A DNA stretch of 64,000 bases from Dactylosporangium sp. AC04546 (lineage in GTDB: Bacteria; Actinomycetota; Actinomycetes; Mycobacteriales; Micromonosporaceae): contig NZ_JAHYSG010000008.1 of the NCBI RefSeq assembly GCF_022095675.1, positions 62,001-126,000 on the forward strand. The letters are read 5' to 3'. Made by a program: the position numbers and the translations under genes. Below, piece by piece: positions 1 to 7,919 of this stretch. The notes under the pieces are model-generated. The model was not told the origin of the DNA, made no database searches, and saw only the letters and a list, made by a program, of their open reading frames with translations. Position 1 is the first letter of the stretch. Each line of letters starts with the position of its first letter.

Positions 1-1
1 G

Positions 2-928
2 TCAACGAACTGTGGCGACGAGGCGCCGCAGGGCGGCGTGGCCGGGTGGTCCCCAGGTGGGCTTGCCGCCGGGCCGGCCGTGGACGCCGGCGTCGCCGAT
101 GAGGATGCCGCTGAGGGCGCGGGCCATCGCCCAGCCGCGGGCGCGGCGCATGGTGGCGGTGTCCGGGGCCGGCTGATAGGCCGCGTAGAAGTGGTCGGTG
201 GTGTCGTCCGGGAGCAGGAGCCACGCGGCGGCGAGGTCGTACGCCGGGTCGCCCGCGCAGAGGTCGCCGAAGTCGATCACGCCGCAGAGGTTGCCGTCGG
301 CGGTGAGAACGTTGGCCGGGTGCAGGTCGGCGTGGATCCAGAGCGCCGGGCCCGTCCATCGCGGCGCGGTGACGGCGTCGTGCCAGACGGCGCGGACGGC
401 GTCCGGGTCGTCGATCAGCCCCCGCTCGGCGGCGGCCGTGACCCCCTTGGCGAATGCCTCGGCCCGGTCGGCCAGCGGCCCGCCCCGGTCCCGGCCGGCG
501 GGTGCGTCGCTGGGGGCGGGTTGGTGCAGCGCGGTCAGGAACGTGGCCAGGGTCTCGGCCGCGTCCGCGGCACGCGTGACGGGGACCTGATCGGCAGGCG
601 CGCCCGCAACCCAGGTGGTGATGAGCCAGGGTCGCGGGAACCGTCCGGAGGGCTCGCCGACCCGCTGCGGAACGGGGACCGGCAGCGGAAGACGCGGGGC
701 AAGCATGGGCAGCCAGGCGTGCTCCTTGCGCAGCAGCGCGTCCGCGGACGCGGTCGCCCACGGAAGCCGCACGGCGAGGTCGTCACCGAGCCGCCACAGC
801 TGGTTGTCCCATCCACGCGCGCCCAGCCGAACCGGCCGATCAGCGAGGTCGGGGTGCTGCTCACGAACCAGATCCCGAACCAGCTCCGCGGTGATCTCGA
901 TCTCGGCGTGGGTCATGCTGAGGAACAT
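2..928 (-). CDS. aminoglycoside phosphotransferase (APH) family kinase
   Basis: A 308-residue cytoplasmic small-molecule kinase of the APH/choline-kinase fold. The Brenner-type catalytic motif is visible as WIHADLHPANVL around residues 199-210, followed by the metal-binding VIDFGDLCAGDPAYDLA segment; an N-terminal lobe with RLPW precedes it. These motifs establish ATP-dependent phosphotransfer, but the substrate (aminoglycoside, macrolide, homoserine or other alcohol) cannot be read from the sequence. Its ATG overlaps the TAA stop of the upstream HxlR gene by one base (TAATG), so the two are translationally coupled; an internal Met at residue 5 is a second possible start. It may be a resistance or metabolic kinase under HxlR control. 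Confidence 0.85.
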   Translation of the reverse strand: MFLSMTHAEIEITAELVRDLVREQHPDLADRPVRLGARGWDNQLWRLGDDLAVRLPWATASADALLRKEHAWLPMLAPRLPLPVPVPQRVGEPSGRFPRPWLITTWVAGAPADQVPVTRAADAAETLATFLTALHQPAPSDAPAGRDRGGPLADRAEAFAKGVTAAAERGLIDDPDAVRAVWHDAVTAPRWTGPALWIHADLHPANVLTADGNLCGVIDFGDLCAGDPAYDLAAAWLLLPDDTTDHFYAAYQPAPDTATMRRARGWAMARALSGILIGDAGVHGRPGGKPTWGPPGHAALRRLVATVR

Positions 929-1380
929 TAGTCCCGCGCGGCCGCCTGGTTGTCGTACGTCGCGCGGTTGGCGAGCACGTCGTCCATGTGCGTCTCGGCC
1001 CAGGCCTTCAAGCCGCGCACCGTCTCGTGCAGGGAGAGGCCGAGGCCGGTCAGCTCGTAGGTGACCGTGACGGGCACGGTCGCCACCACGGTGCGGGTGA
1101 CCAGACCGTCGCGTTCCAGGGCGCGCAGCGTCTGCGTCAACATCTTCTGGCTGACGCCGGCCAGCAGGCGCGACAGCTCCGAGTACCGCATCGGCCGGGG
1201 TTCACCGGCGCAGTCGGCGCCGAACGGATGCGAGCCGTCGCTGCGCAGCGCGGCCAGCACCAACGTGACCCACTTGTCCGCGATCTGGTCGAGCAGCTTG
1301 CGACTCGGACATTGCGCCAGGAAAGCGTCGTACTCCACCTTGGCCTGTGCCCGCTGCTGCGCCGCCGTCGTCGTTGCCAT
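928..1380 (-). CDS. HxlR-family winged-helix regulator (1)
   Basis: A 150-residue single-domain DNA-binding regulator. The HxlR signature is clear: Cys-Pro near residue 23 (QCPSRKLLDQIADKW), then RYSELSRLLAGVSQKMLTQ, the ERDGLV recognition-helix region and the wing. I chose the ATG preceded by GAGGGGG about 7 nt upstream rather than the one 12 codons earlier. The gene is divergent from an aldo/keto reductase and coupled to the downstream APH kinase. HxlR proteins such as YodB, HypR and QorR sense quinones or disulfide stress through a Cys near the N-terminus; the Cys here sits in that position, so redox sensing is a reasonable inference. Palindromes in the divergent intergenic region are probable operators. 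Confidence 0.9.
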   Translation of the reverse strand: MATTTAAQQRAQAKVEYDAFLAQCPSRKLLDQIADKWVTLVLAALRSDGSHPFGADCAGEPRPMRYSELSRLLAGVSQKMLTQTLRALERDGLVTRTVVATVPVTVTYELTGLGLSLHETVRGLKAWAETHMDDVLANRATYDNQAAARD

Positions 1381-1402
1381 CGAACCGCCCCCTCTACCGC
1401 TC

Positions 1403-1445
1403 GGTGCCTTACGCACCTCTGGGTGCCTACTTCCTGCTAGGAAGT
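1403..1445. promoter_or_regulatory. paired inverted repeats, probable HxlR operators
   Basis: Two dyads lie between the divergent HxlR and aldo/keto reductase genes: GGTGC-N5-GCACC (1403-1417) and ACTTCCT-GCT-AGGAAGT (1429-1445). GGTGCCT also recurs directly 19 bp apart (1403 and 1422), about two helical turns. Placement and symmetry fit binding by the adjacent HxlR dimer, repressing both genes. Binding itself is inferred. Confidence 0.55.
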
Positions 1446-1504
1446 TACCCCCTGATAGTGGAGCAGGAACCGCTCAGCGCGACACGAAAGCCAGAGGTAC
1501 GAGC

Positions 1505-2404
1505 ATGGCCTCCACTTCCCTTCCCGGCGGCACCTGGACGCTGGGAGACCTGACCGTCACCCGGTTCGGCTACGGCGCCATGCAGCTCGCCGGCCCCTGG
1601 GTCATGGGACCGCCGGCCGACCACGACGGCGCGCTCGCCGTCCTCCGCGAGGCCGTCGAGCTCGGCATCACCCACATCGACACCGCCGACGCGTACGGGC
1701 CGCAGGTCACTAACCGGCTGATCCGGGAGGCGCTGCACCCGTACCCCGACTCGCTGCACATCGCGACCAAGGTCGGCGCGAACCGCGACCAGCAGGGCGG
1801 CTGGCCCCCGGCCCGTGACCCCGAAAGCCTGCGCCGGTCGGTGCACGAGAACCTCGAGCACCTCGGTCTCGACGTGCTCGACCTGGTCAACCTCCGGCTC
1901 GGCAACGCCGAGGGACCCCAGCCCGGCCCGGTCGCCGAGGCGCTCGAGACGCTCGCCGAACTCCAGCAGCAGGGCCTGATCCGCCACCTCGGACTGAGCA
2001 ACGCGACGCCGGACCAGGTCACCCAGGCGCAGGCGATCGCGCCGATCGTGTGCGTGCAGAACATGTACAACCTCGCGCACCGCCAGGACGACGAGCTGGT
2101 CGACACGCTCGCCGGCCAGGGCATCGCCTACGTGCCGTTCTTCCCGCTCGGCGGCTTCAGCCCGCTGCAGTCCTCGGCGCTGTCGGCCGTAGCCGCCCGG
2201 CTGGAGGCGACACCGATCGCCGTCGCCCTGGCCTGGCTGCTGCGGCGCTCACCGAACATCCTGCTGATCCCCGGCACCTCGTCCACGACACACCTGCGCG
2301 AGAACATCGCGGGCGCGGGACTCTCCCTCTCCGCCGCCGACCTCGCCGAGCTGGACCAGCTCAGCCGCGTGGGTTCGACCCCTGTCGACGTGCTAGAAAG
2401 CTGA
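1505..2404 (+). CDS. aldo/keto reductase
   Basis: A 299-residue NAD(P)H-dependent aldo/keto reductase, acting on carbonyl compounds in the cytoplasm. The family signature is seen in order: FGYGAMQLAG near the N-terminus, ITHIDTADAYGPQVTN (Asp and Tyr of the catalytic tetrad), HIATKVG (Lys), LDVLDLVNLR, LSNATPDQV and LLIPGTSSTTHLREN for cofactor phosphate binding. The His normally found in the LDLYxxH motif is replaced in LVNLRLG, as in many YdhF/Tas-like reductases. The reading frame is open far upstream, but the ATG at 1505 gives the family-typical N-terminus. Its divergent HxlR neighbour is the likely repressor, which would make this a detoxifying reductase for reactive aldehydes or quinones. 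Confidence 0.9.
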   Translation: MASTSLPGGTWTLGDLTVTRFGYGAMQLAGPWVMGPPADHDGALAVLREAVELGITHIDTADAYGPQVTNRLIREALHPYPDSLHIATKVGANRDQQGGWPPARDPESLRRSVHENLEHLGLDVLDLVNLRLGNAEGPQPGPVAEALETLAELQQQGLIRHLGLSNATPDQVTQAQAIAPIVCVQNMYNLAHRQDDELVDTLAGQGIAYVPFFPLGGFSPLQSSALSAVAARLEATPIAVALAWLLRRSPNILLIPGTSSTTHLRENIAGAGLSLSAADLAELDQLSRVGSTPVDVLES

Positions 2405-2426
2405 TCCCGCGTCGAAAGGAATCTTG

Positions 2427-3140
2427 ATGAGCCAGTCCGGTCCGCGTCCCGGGCGCAAGGTGTGGATCGGCGTGGGCGTCGCGGGCCTGCTGCTCGGCTG
2501 CTGCGGCGCGATCCGCTCCGCCGCCGGCGGCGGAGCCGGCACCGCTACCGTCGGGCCGGCCGCCACGAGCGGTCCGACCACCGGCCAGGCCGCCGGCCCC
2601 GTCCAGGCGTCGGCGTCGGCGAGCCGCGCCGGCGGGCTGCCGCCGGGTACGCCGATGAGCGCGGCCGACTGGTGTGCGCGCTACATCCGGGCGCAGTGGC
2701 CGGGCCAGCCGGAGTTCACCGGGCCGGACGACCGGCTCGGGCAGGCGATCGCCGACCTGACCACCCTGACCGACGCCACCGCGAACCCCGACCAGGTGGC
2801 GATGCTTGTCGACGCGTACGCCAAGGGTGGGCCCGGCACCAGCAAGAACCAGGTCATCAAGCTGCGGGCGTACATCACGGCGCCCCGGCTGGTCGGGAAG
2901 CCGCCCAAGCCCGACTCCGGCGACGGGTCCGGGCACGGCGGGGGAGCGGCCGGGCTGTGCTTCACGCGGCAGCCGTGGGTCAATCCCACCCTGAACCTGA
3001 CGCCGGGGCCACCGGACCCGCGCTTCAGCACCTGCGCGGAGGCCAACGCCCACGGCTACGGCCCGTACTACCGGGGCGAGACGGAGTACGGCTGGTACAC
3101 CGACCGGGACGGCGACGGCATCGTCTGCGAGCGCCGCTGA
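2427..3140 (+). CDS. membrane-anchored excalibur-domain protein
   Basis: A 237-residue exported or membrane-tethered protein. After a short basic N-terminus a hydrophobic segment follows (residues ~11-32, VWIGVGVAGLLLGCCGAI), then an Ala/Ser/Thr-rich linker, a helical middle region and a C-terminal excalibur domain (about residues 195-237) with CAEANAHGY and the calcium-binding-like DRDGDGIVCE. Excalibur domains are extracellular and common at the ends of actinobacterial surface proteins and nucleases; no nuclease domain is seen here. AAAGGA six nt before the ATG supports the start over the TTG one codon upstream. Role beyond surface location is unknown. Confidence 0.8.
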   Translation: MSQSGPRPGRKVWIGVGVAGLLLGCCGAIRSAAGGGAGTATVGPAATSGPTTGQAAGPVQASASASRAGGLPPGTPMSAADWCARYIRAQWPGQPEFTGPDDRLGQAIADLTTLTDATANPDQVAMLVDAYAKGGPGTSKNQVIKLRAYITAPRLVGKPPKPDSGDGSGHGGGAAGLCFTRQPWVNPTLNLTPGPPDPRFSTCAEANAHGYGPYYRGETEYGWYTDRDGDGIVCERR

Positions 3141-3156
3141 CCATGCCCGCGAACGG

Positions 3157-4110
3157 CTACGGGTGCGGGACCACGTACGGGAAGTCGGGGCTGCGCTGCG
3201 CCTCCGCGACCGTCGGGGTGAGGCCCGACGGGACCGCGGTGTTCGTCACCAACGACAGCATCGCCTCCGGGGCGTTGTCGGCCAGCGGGCGGCCGTTGCG
3301 GGTCGTGACGCCGTACGTCGCCGGCGTGCCCACCGTGTACGGCAGGACGTCCGGCAGCAGCTCCTCCGCCACCGCGCGGCCGTACCCGGCCGGGTCGTCC
3401 GACGTTCCCCCGGCAGCCACGACCGCCGCCACCTTCCCGGCGAGCCAGGCGCCGTCCGCCGCGCGGTCCTGGGAAGGGTGGCGCGCATTGGCCGGGTTCG
3501 TGAAGTGCACGTCGTCGGGCCAGAAGATCGGCCACATCATCGGGTGGCCGGCGCGGTTGACCTGAAGGTCGCCTTCCCGCGTCGCGCACCACACGCCGAG
3601 GCGGGTGCCGGGGCGCAGCCGCTCGTGGGAGATCTCGATGACGATCGAGTCCACCGTGGTACCGGCGAAACTGTTGCTCGCCGCATCCGGGCGCCACTTC
3701 GACAGGTCGGCGGCCGTGCCGTCGCGCACCGCCGAGTTCACGGCGGCCAGCAGCGACAGGTCGATGTAGAAGGGGTCGTCCGTCCGGCCGGCCCACAGCC
3801 GCACGCCGTCACCGGTGGCCGGCTCGCCGGTGCGGCCCTGCACGGCGAGCGTGCCGCCGTCGTCGAGGCGGACCGGCTGCGTGCCGGACGCGTCCGGCGG
3901 GCCGAACGAGCAGCGGAAGGTGAGGTCGTCCAGCACGGTGAACTCGTAGGACGTCGCCGGGTCGAAGCCCGGTTCGCTATGTGCACCGGTGACGTCGGAG
4001 TTCACGTTCATGACGAGGACGGTGCCGGCGGTACCGGGGAAGACGTACAGGTCGTCGATGAAGCGCTGCCCGTGCTCGCCGGCCAGCGGGGTGTCGAGAT
4101 GGTGCGACAT
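3157..4110 (-). CDS. DUF4331 family protein
   Basis: A 317-residue protein whose start, MSHHLDTPLAGEHGQRFIDDLYVF, and the later NVNSDVTG, SYEFTVLDD and GTRLGVWCATR segments match the DUF4331 family as I know it. No signal peptide is evident, unlike many secreted family members. Function of DUF4331 is not established. It lies head-to-head in 3' direction with the excalibur gene (16-bp gap) and just downstream, on the same strand, of an FHA-kinase gene, with which it could be co-transcribed. Confidence 0.75.
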   Translation of the reverse strand: MSHHLDTPLAGEHGQRFIDDLYVFPGTAGTVLVMNVNSDVTGAHSEPGFDPATSYEFTVLDDLTFRCSFGPPDASGTQPVRLDDGGTLAVQGRTGEPATGDGVRLWAGRTDDPFYIDLSLLAAVNSAVRDGTAADLSKWRPDAASNSFAGTTVDSIVIEISHERLRPGTRLGVWCATREGDLQVNRAGHPMMWPIFWPDDVHFTNPANARHPSQDRAADGAWLAGKVAAVVAAGGTSDDPAGYGRAVAEELLPDVLPYTVGTPATYGVTTRNGRPLADNAPEAMLSLVTNTAVPSGLTPTVAEAQRSPDFPYVVPHP

Positions 4111-4144
4111 CCTGAACAGCTACCCGCAGCGGGGCGGAATAACG

Positions 4145-5479
4145 TCAGGTGCCGCGCACCAGCAGCGCGCGGCGGAACTCGGCCGCGGTCTGGAAGCCGA
4201 TCTCCGGGCGGTCGCGCAGCGCGGTGTCCAGGACCTCGGCGAGCGGGCGGGGGAGTGACGGGTCGCGCTCGCGGACCGGCACCGCCGGCGTCTGGAGGAC
4301 CACCTGCCACGGGTCGCGGTCGGACGGGAACGTGCGCGGATAGACACCGGTCAGCATGTGATACAGGCAGGCGGCGAGCGCCCACACGTCGACCGCCGGC
4401 TTGGCGTGGCGGAAGTTGACGATCTGCTGGTACGGCATGAAGTACGGCTTGCCGGCGGCCATGCCGGTGCGGGTCAGGCCGCTCAGCCCGGCCTGGTCGA
4501 ACGCCTTGGCCAGGCCGAAGTCGGCGAGCTTCACCTGCGGCGAGGGGCCGCCGGTGAGCAGGATGTTGTGCGGGGTCACGTCGCGGTGCACGACGCCCTG
4601 CTCGTGGGCGTACTGCAGCGCGTCGAGCGCCTGCAGTGCCAGCGGTACCGCCACATCGACGGGAAGCGTCCCGCCGTGGGCGGTCATGAGCTCGCGGACG
4701 CTGCCCCCGGCGCAGTACTCGACGGCGAAGAAGAACGCGCCGCCCGCGCTGCCCGTGTGGTGCAGCGTCGCGATGTGCGGGTGACGCAGCGCCTGGCCGA
4801 TCGCGATCTCGCGCAGGAACCGGCCGCGGTCGGACTCGTCGGCCGCGACGTGGGGCAGCATGACCTTGAGCGCGACCTCGGCGCCGGTCGCGGTGTTGCG
4901 GGCCAGGTACACCCGTCCCATGCCGCCGGCGCCGAGCTCGCGGACCACCTCGTAGCCGGCGAACGCCGAGCCGGCGTCGGCGAGCGCGTGGCGGACCAGG
5001 GACTCCGGCGAGGAGCGGCACCCGGTGCAGACGTAGTCGCCGCGGTGCTCGCCGATCTCGTCGGCGACGTCGCGGCCGCAGTTGGCGCAGCGCGGCAGCA
5101 CCAGGGTCCCGGACGGCTTCTCGATGCGCACGTGGAACGTGGTCGGGCCGAGCCGGAACTCGTCGCCGTCGGCCAGGTCGTGCTCCGGGAACCGCTCGCC
5201 GGCGGCCTCCTCGGCGCTCTGGCCCGCGGCCCGCTGCCCGATCTTCTTCCGGTTGAGGTACGTGCCGTTGAGGCTGCCGAAGTCGCGGATGCGCACGTCG
5301 GGCGGGTTGATGTCGAGCAGGCAGTGGTGCCGGGAGACGGTGCGGTGGTCGTCGTCGTCCGGCAGCTGCGGCGAGCAGTCGTCGGCCCGGCCGAGGATGC
5401 AGGTGGTCCGCTCCTCGTACCGGAACGTCCGCCCGCTCATCGGCCCGGCCATGATCGTCAGTTGTACCGAGGGTCGCAT
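4145..5479 (-). CDS. FHA - zinc ribbon - Ser/Thr protein kinase
   Basis: A 444-residue cytoplasmic kinase. An N-terminal FHA domain (about residues 10-110) shows ILGRADD, TVSRHHCLLD and RDFGSLNGTY, the phosphothreonine-binding pattern. A four-Cys zinc ribbon (CANCGRD...YVCTGC, about 130-155) follows, then a Hanks-type kinase domain with GAGGMGRVYLA, VALKVM, HRDVTPHNILL and KLADFGLAKAF. The activation segment is odd: where kinases carry APE this one has GKPYFMPYQQI. A paralogue at 25.6 kb shares the same deviation. Catalysis is likely since the HRD Asp, DFG Asp and VAIK Lys are present. The start chosen gives a complete FHA strand; no strong Shine-Dalgarno sequence is seen. Confidence 0.88.
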   Translation of the reverse strand: MRPSVQLTIMAGPMSGRTFRYEERTTCILGRADDCSPQLPDDDDHRTVSRHHCLLDINPPDVRIRDFGSLNGTYLNRKKIGQRAAGQSAEEAAGERFPEHDLADGDEFRLGPTTFHVRIEKPSGTLVLPRCANCGRDVADEIGEHRGDYVCTGCRSSPESLVRHALADAGSAFAGYEVVRELGAGGMGRVYLARNTATGAEVALKVMLPHVAADESDRGRFLREIAIGQALRHPHIATLHHTGSAGGAFFFAVEYCAGGSVRELMTAHGGTLPVDVAVPLALQALDALQYAHEQGVVHRDVTPHNILLTGGPSPQVKLADFGLAKAFDQAGLSGLTRTGMAAGKPYFMPYQQIVNFRHAKPAVDVWALAACLYHMLTGVYPRTFPSDRDPWQVVLQTPAVPVRERDPSLPRPLAEVLDTALRDRPEIGFQTAAEFRRALLVRGT

Positions 5480-5591
5480 CAGCGGATCAGCCCCGTCCCT
5501 CGGCCCCGCAGCCGGTCGTTCGGCCCGAAGATGTCGGCGTAGCGCACGTCGGCGCCGAGGACCGCGATCGTCGGGAGCACGGCTGCCGACG

Positions 5592-6704
5592 CTACCACCG
5601 CAGTCGATCTCGCAGGTCCGCCCAGACCTCGCTCGCCTCGGGGGCGCCACCGATCTCGGCGGCGATCCGTGCGGCGCCGGCCCGGTACCGGGGGTCGCCG
5701 AGCACGGTGCGCACGGCATCGGCCGTCCCCGCCGGATCGTCCACCACGACGCCCGCGCCGGCCGCGGCGACCCGCTCGGCGTTCATCGGCTTCTCGGCAC
5801 CCTTCGGCCACAGCACCATCGGGATGCCCTCGCCCAGCGCGGCCAGGACCGTGCCCGCGCCGCCGGCCGCTACGACGACCGCGACGCCCGTGGCGAGGAG
5901 CTGGGCCATCGGGACGAACCCGACGAAGTGCACGTTGGGCCGGCTGTCGGCGAGGGTGCGGTCGACGCCCGGCGGGACGGCCGCGAGGACGTCCACGCCG
6001 CCCAGCGACGCCACGGAGTCGACGAGGGCGTCGAGGAGGTCGCCGTCGAGCAGGACCGTCCCCAGCGTGACCAGCACGCGGGGGCCGCGGGCCGGCGGGA
6101 GGTCGGCCGGGACGGACCCGGCATACGTCCTCGGCCGGATCGGCAGCCGGTCGGGCGCCGGCTTCCAGCCCGGCTCCTGCAGTGCCGGCGGCCACGGGTC
6201 CACGAGTGCGACGCGGTCCACCGGTTGCAACCCGCGTCGGGTGTACCGCGGTGCCAGCAGCGCCTCCATCGCCGGCGCGAGCGGCGGGGGCGAGACCGGG
6301 AGGCCGATCGCGTGCCGGACCAGCGGGAGTCGCAGGGCCGCGGCGAGCATCGGGCCGATCGTGTCGTACTCGTCGGCGACGACCGCGTCGGCGGCGAAGT
6401 CGCGGGCCCGGGCCAGGGTCTCGTCGAACGTCAGGTCCACTCGTGTGCCCGCGAACAGCGAGGCCACCGGGAAGATGTCGCTCGGGTCGGCCATGTCGGC
6501 GCCACCGGTGCGGCGGTCGTTCTCGGCCAGCAGCGTGGCGATGTCCGGGCCGGCCGGCAGGACCGGGACGTCGCCGGCCAGGTGCGCCAGTGCCGGCGGC
6601 GCGGCCACGGCGGCCGCGTCGCCAGCCGCGACCGCCGCCTCGGCCAGGGGCATCAGCGGCAGCAGGTGGCCGTGGATGGGAACTGCGGTGAAGAGCACAC
6701 GCAC
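5592..6704 (-). CDS. GT1-family (UGT/MGT-like) glycosyltransferase
   Basis: A 370-residue GT-B fold glycosyltransferase of the macrolide/flavonoid transferase type. The N-terminal MRVLFTAVPIHGHLLPLMPLA with its acceptor-side His, the linker, and a C-terminal nucleotide-sugar domain with LVTLGT, VHFVGFVPM, AAGGAGTVLAAL and GIPMVLWP...EKPMNAERVA are all visible. The usual HGG of the donor motif reads AGGAG here, so the conserved His is lost. It probably transfers a sugar from an NDP-sugar to a small-molecule acceptor; no biosynthetic cluster surrounds it, so a resistance or detoxification role is possible. It lies nine bases after an NAD-binding oxidoreductase gene on the same strand. Confidence 0.85.
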   Translation of the reverse strand: MRVLFTAVPIHGHLLPLMPLAEAAVAAGDAAAVAAPPALAHLAGDVPVLPAGPDIATLLAENDRRTGGADMADPSDIFPVASLFAGTRVDLTFDETLARARDFAADAVVADEYDTIGPMLAAALRLPLVRHAIGLPVSPPPLAPAMEALLAPRYTRRGLQPVDRVALVDPWPPALQEPGWKPAPDRLPIRPRTYAGSVPADLPPARGPRVLVTLGTVLLDGDLLDALVDSVASLGGVDVLAAVPPGVDRTLADSRPNVHFVGFVPMAQLLATGVAVVVAAGGAGTVLAALGEGIPMVLWPKGAEKPMNAERVAAAGAGVVVDDPAGTADAVRTVLGDPRYRAGAARIAAEIGGAPEASEVWADLRDRLRW

Positions 6705-6713
6705 AGCGACGAA

Positions 6714-7466
6714 TTATCCGGCGGCACCGCCGAACCTGCGACCCCGTGCGACGACGGCCCGCTCAATGACGTCGAGCGCGGGCCGCGGGGCGGACGGCAG
6801 CAGCGCGGTCAGGTCCGTCGATGTCGCCTCCAGCCGCCCCGCGGCGATGCTCTCGAACAGCTTGCCGCGGGCCGGCGGGGCCGGCTCGTAGCGCACCCGC
6901 CGCCCCAGCACCCAGCCGAGCAGCCCGGCCAGCTCGTCGCCGCCGACCGCGGTGACGCCCTCCAGCTCGTAGGTCCGCCCGGCGTGCCGGCTCGGCCGCC
7001 CGGCGCCGAGGTCGGCGGCCGACTCCAGCGCCACGCGGGCGGCCACGTCGGCCAGGTCCTGCCGGGCCACGACCGACAGGCGCCCGGCCCCGAGCGGCGC
7101 GGTGAACACGCCGGACGCGGCGGCGGTGTCCGCGCGCGCCGCGGTCAGGCGGGCGGCCGTCTCCGCGTACCAGCCGTTGCGCAGGACCGTCGCCGTGCCC
7201 GGCAGCCGCGCCTCCGTCGCGCGGTGGGCCGGCGCGAGCGGCGTCCCGTCGCCGGACCCGGCCAGGCTCGCGTACACCACGTGACGGGCCCAGGGCACCG
7301 CGGCGCCGCCCGGGGGACCGGTGAGCACCAGCACGTCGACGCCGGATGGGAGAGTGGACGGGTGGCCGGCGACGGCAAGGACGTCGGCCCGGGCGCCGAC
7401 GGCGTCGAGGATCGCTCCGCCCAGCCGGCCGGAGACGCCGCTGATCAGGATCATCCCGCCGAGCAT
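6714..7466 (-). CDS. NmrA-like NAD(P)-binding oxidoreductase
   Basis: A 250-residue atypical short-chain dehydrogenase. It opens with MILISGVSGRLGG, a Rossmann GxxGxxG motif, then HVVYASLAG and VLRNGWYAE, which place it in the NmrA/QOR2-like group that senses or reduces using NAD(P)H. The catalytic YxxxK of classical SDRs is not seen. Start is uncertain between two in-frame ATGs (7466 and 7454); the second would begin exactly at the Rossmann strand. Only about 36 bp separates it from a divergent HxlR gene, the same arrangement known for quinone reductase qorB-type genes and their HxlR repressors, so electrophile detoxification is likely. Confidence 0.8.
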   Translation of the reverse strand: MLGGMILISGVSGRLGGAILDAVGARADVLAVAGHPSTLPSGVDVLVLTGPPGGAAVPWARHVVYASLAGSGDGTPLAPAHRATEARLPGTATVLRNGWYAETAARLTAARADTAAASGVFTAPLGAGRLSVVARQDLADVAARVALESAADLGAGRPSRHAGRTYELEGVTAVGGDELAGLLGWVLGRRVRYEPAPPARGKLFESIAAGRLEATSTDLTALLPSAPRPALDVIERAVVARGRRFGGAAG

Positions 7467-7502
7467 CGGGCGCGGCGGGCCAGCGCAGAAGGAGGCACTT
7501 TG

Positions 7503-7919
7503 ATGTCGGTCGCGAACACCGAGGTAAGCGCCCAGGTCACGGGGCCGTGCGGGGACGACGACTGCGGCCTGCGCGAGCTGCTGGACCGCCTCGGCGACCG
7601 CTGGACGATGCTGGTGCTGGTCGAGCTGGCCCACGGCACGCGCCGCTTCCGCGAGCTGGAGCGGGCGATCCCGGGCATCTCCCAGCGCATGCTGACGGTC
7701 ACCACGCGTCGCCTGTGCCGCGACGGCCTGGTCGAGCGCACCGCCTACGCGACGATCCCGCCGCAGGTGGAGTACCGCCTGAGCCCCCTCGGCCGCAGCA
7801 TGACCGGCATCCTCACCGCCCTGGCCGACTGGTCCCGCGACAACAAGGCGGCCATCGGCGCGGCCCGGGCCCGCTGGGACGCGACGGAGGGGCTCAGCCG
7901 TTCCGGTGGTGCTTCTTGA
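7503..7919 (+). CDS. HxlR-family winged-helix regulator (2)
   Basis: A 138-residue HxlR regulator. Two Cys residues (CGDDDCGLRELLDRLGDRW) precede the helix-turn-helix, followed by RRFRELERAIPGISQRMLT and LCRDGLVERTAYATIPPQVEYRLS. AAGGAGG about 7 nt upstream fixes the ATG. The gene is divergent from the NmrA-like oxidoreductase across a very short intergenic region and probably represses it; the N-terminal Cys pair suits thiol-based sensing. The last 26 bases overlap the 3' end of the convergent hypothetical gene. Confidence 0.9.
   Translation: MSVANTEVSAQVTGPCGDDDCGLRELLDRLGDRWTMLVLVELAHGTRRFRELERAIPGISQRMLTVTTRRLCRDGLVERTAYATIPPQVEYRLSPLGRSMTGILTALADWSRDNKAAIGAARARWDATEGLSRSGGAS

Noticed and set aside
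38..931. Long open frames opposite the APH kinase gene and most other genes
   Set aside because: GC-rich DNA lacks stop codons in shadow frames; the products are Arg/Gly/Pro-rich with no domain and overlap well-supported genes.
5082..7919. A 945-residue frame ending in the HxlR 2 protein
   Set aside because: Everything before the ATG at 7503 is antisense to the glycosyltransferase and oxidoreductase genes; a strong Shine-Dalgarno supports the short gene.
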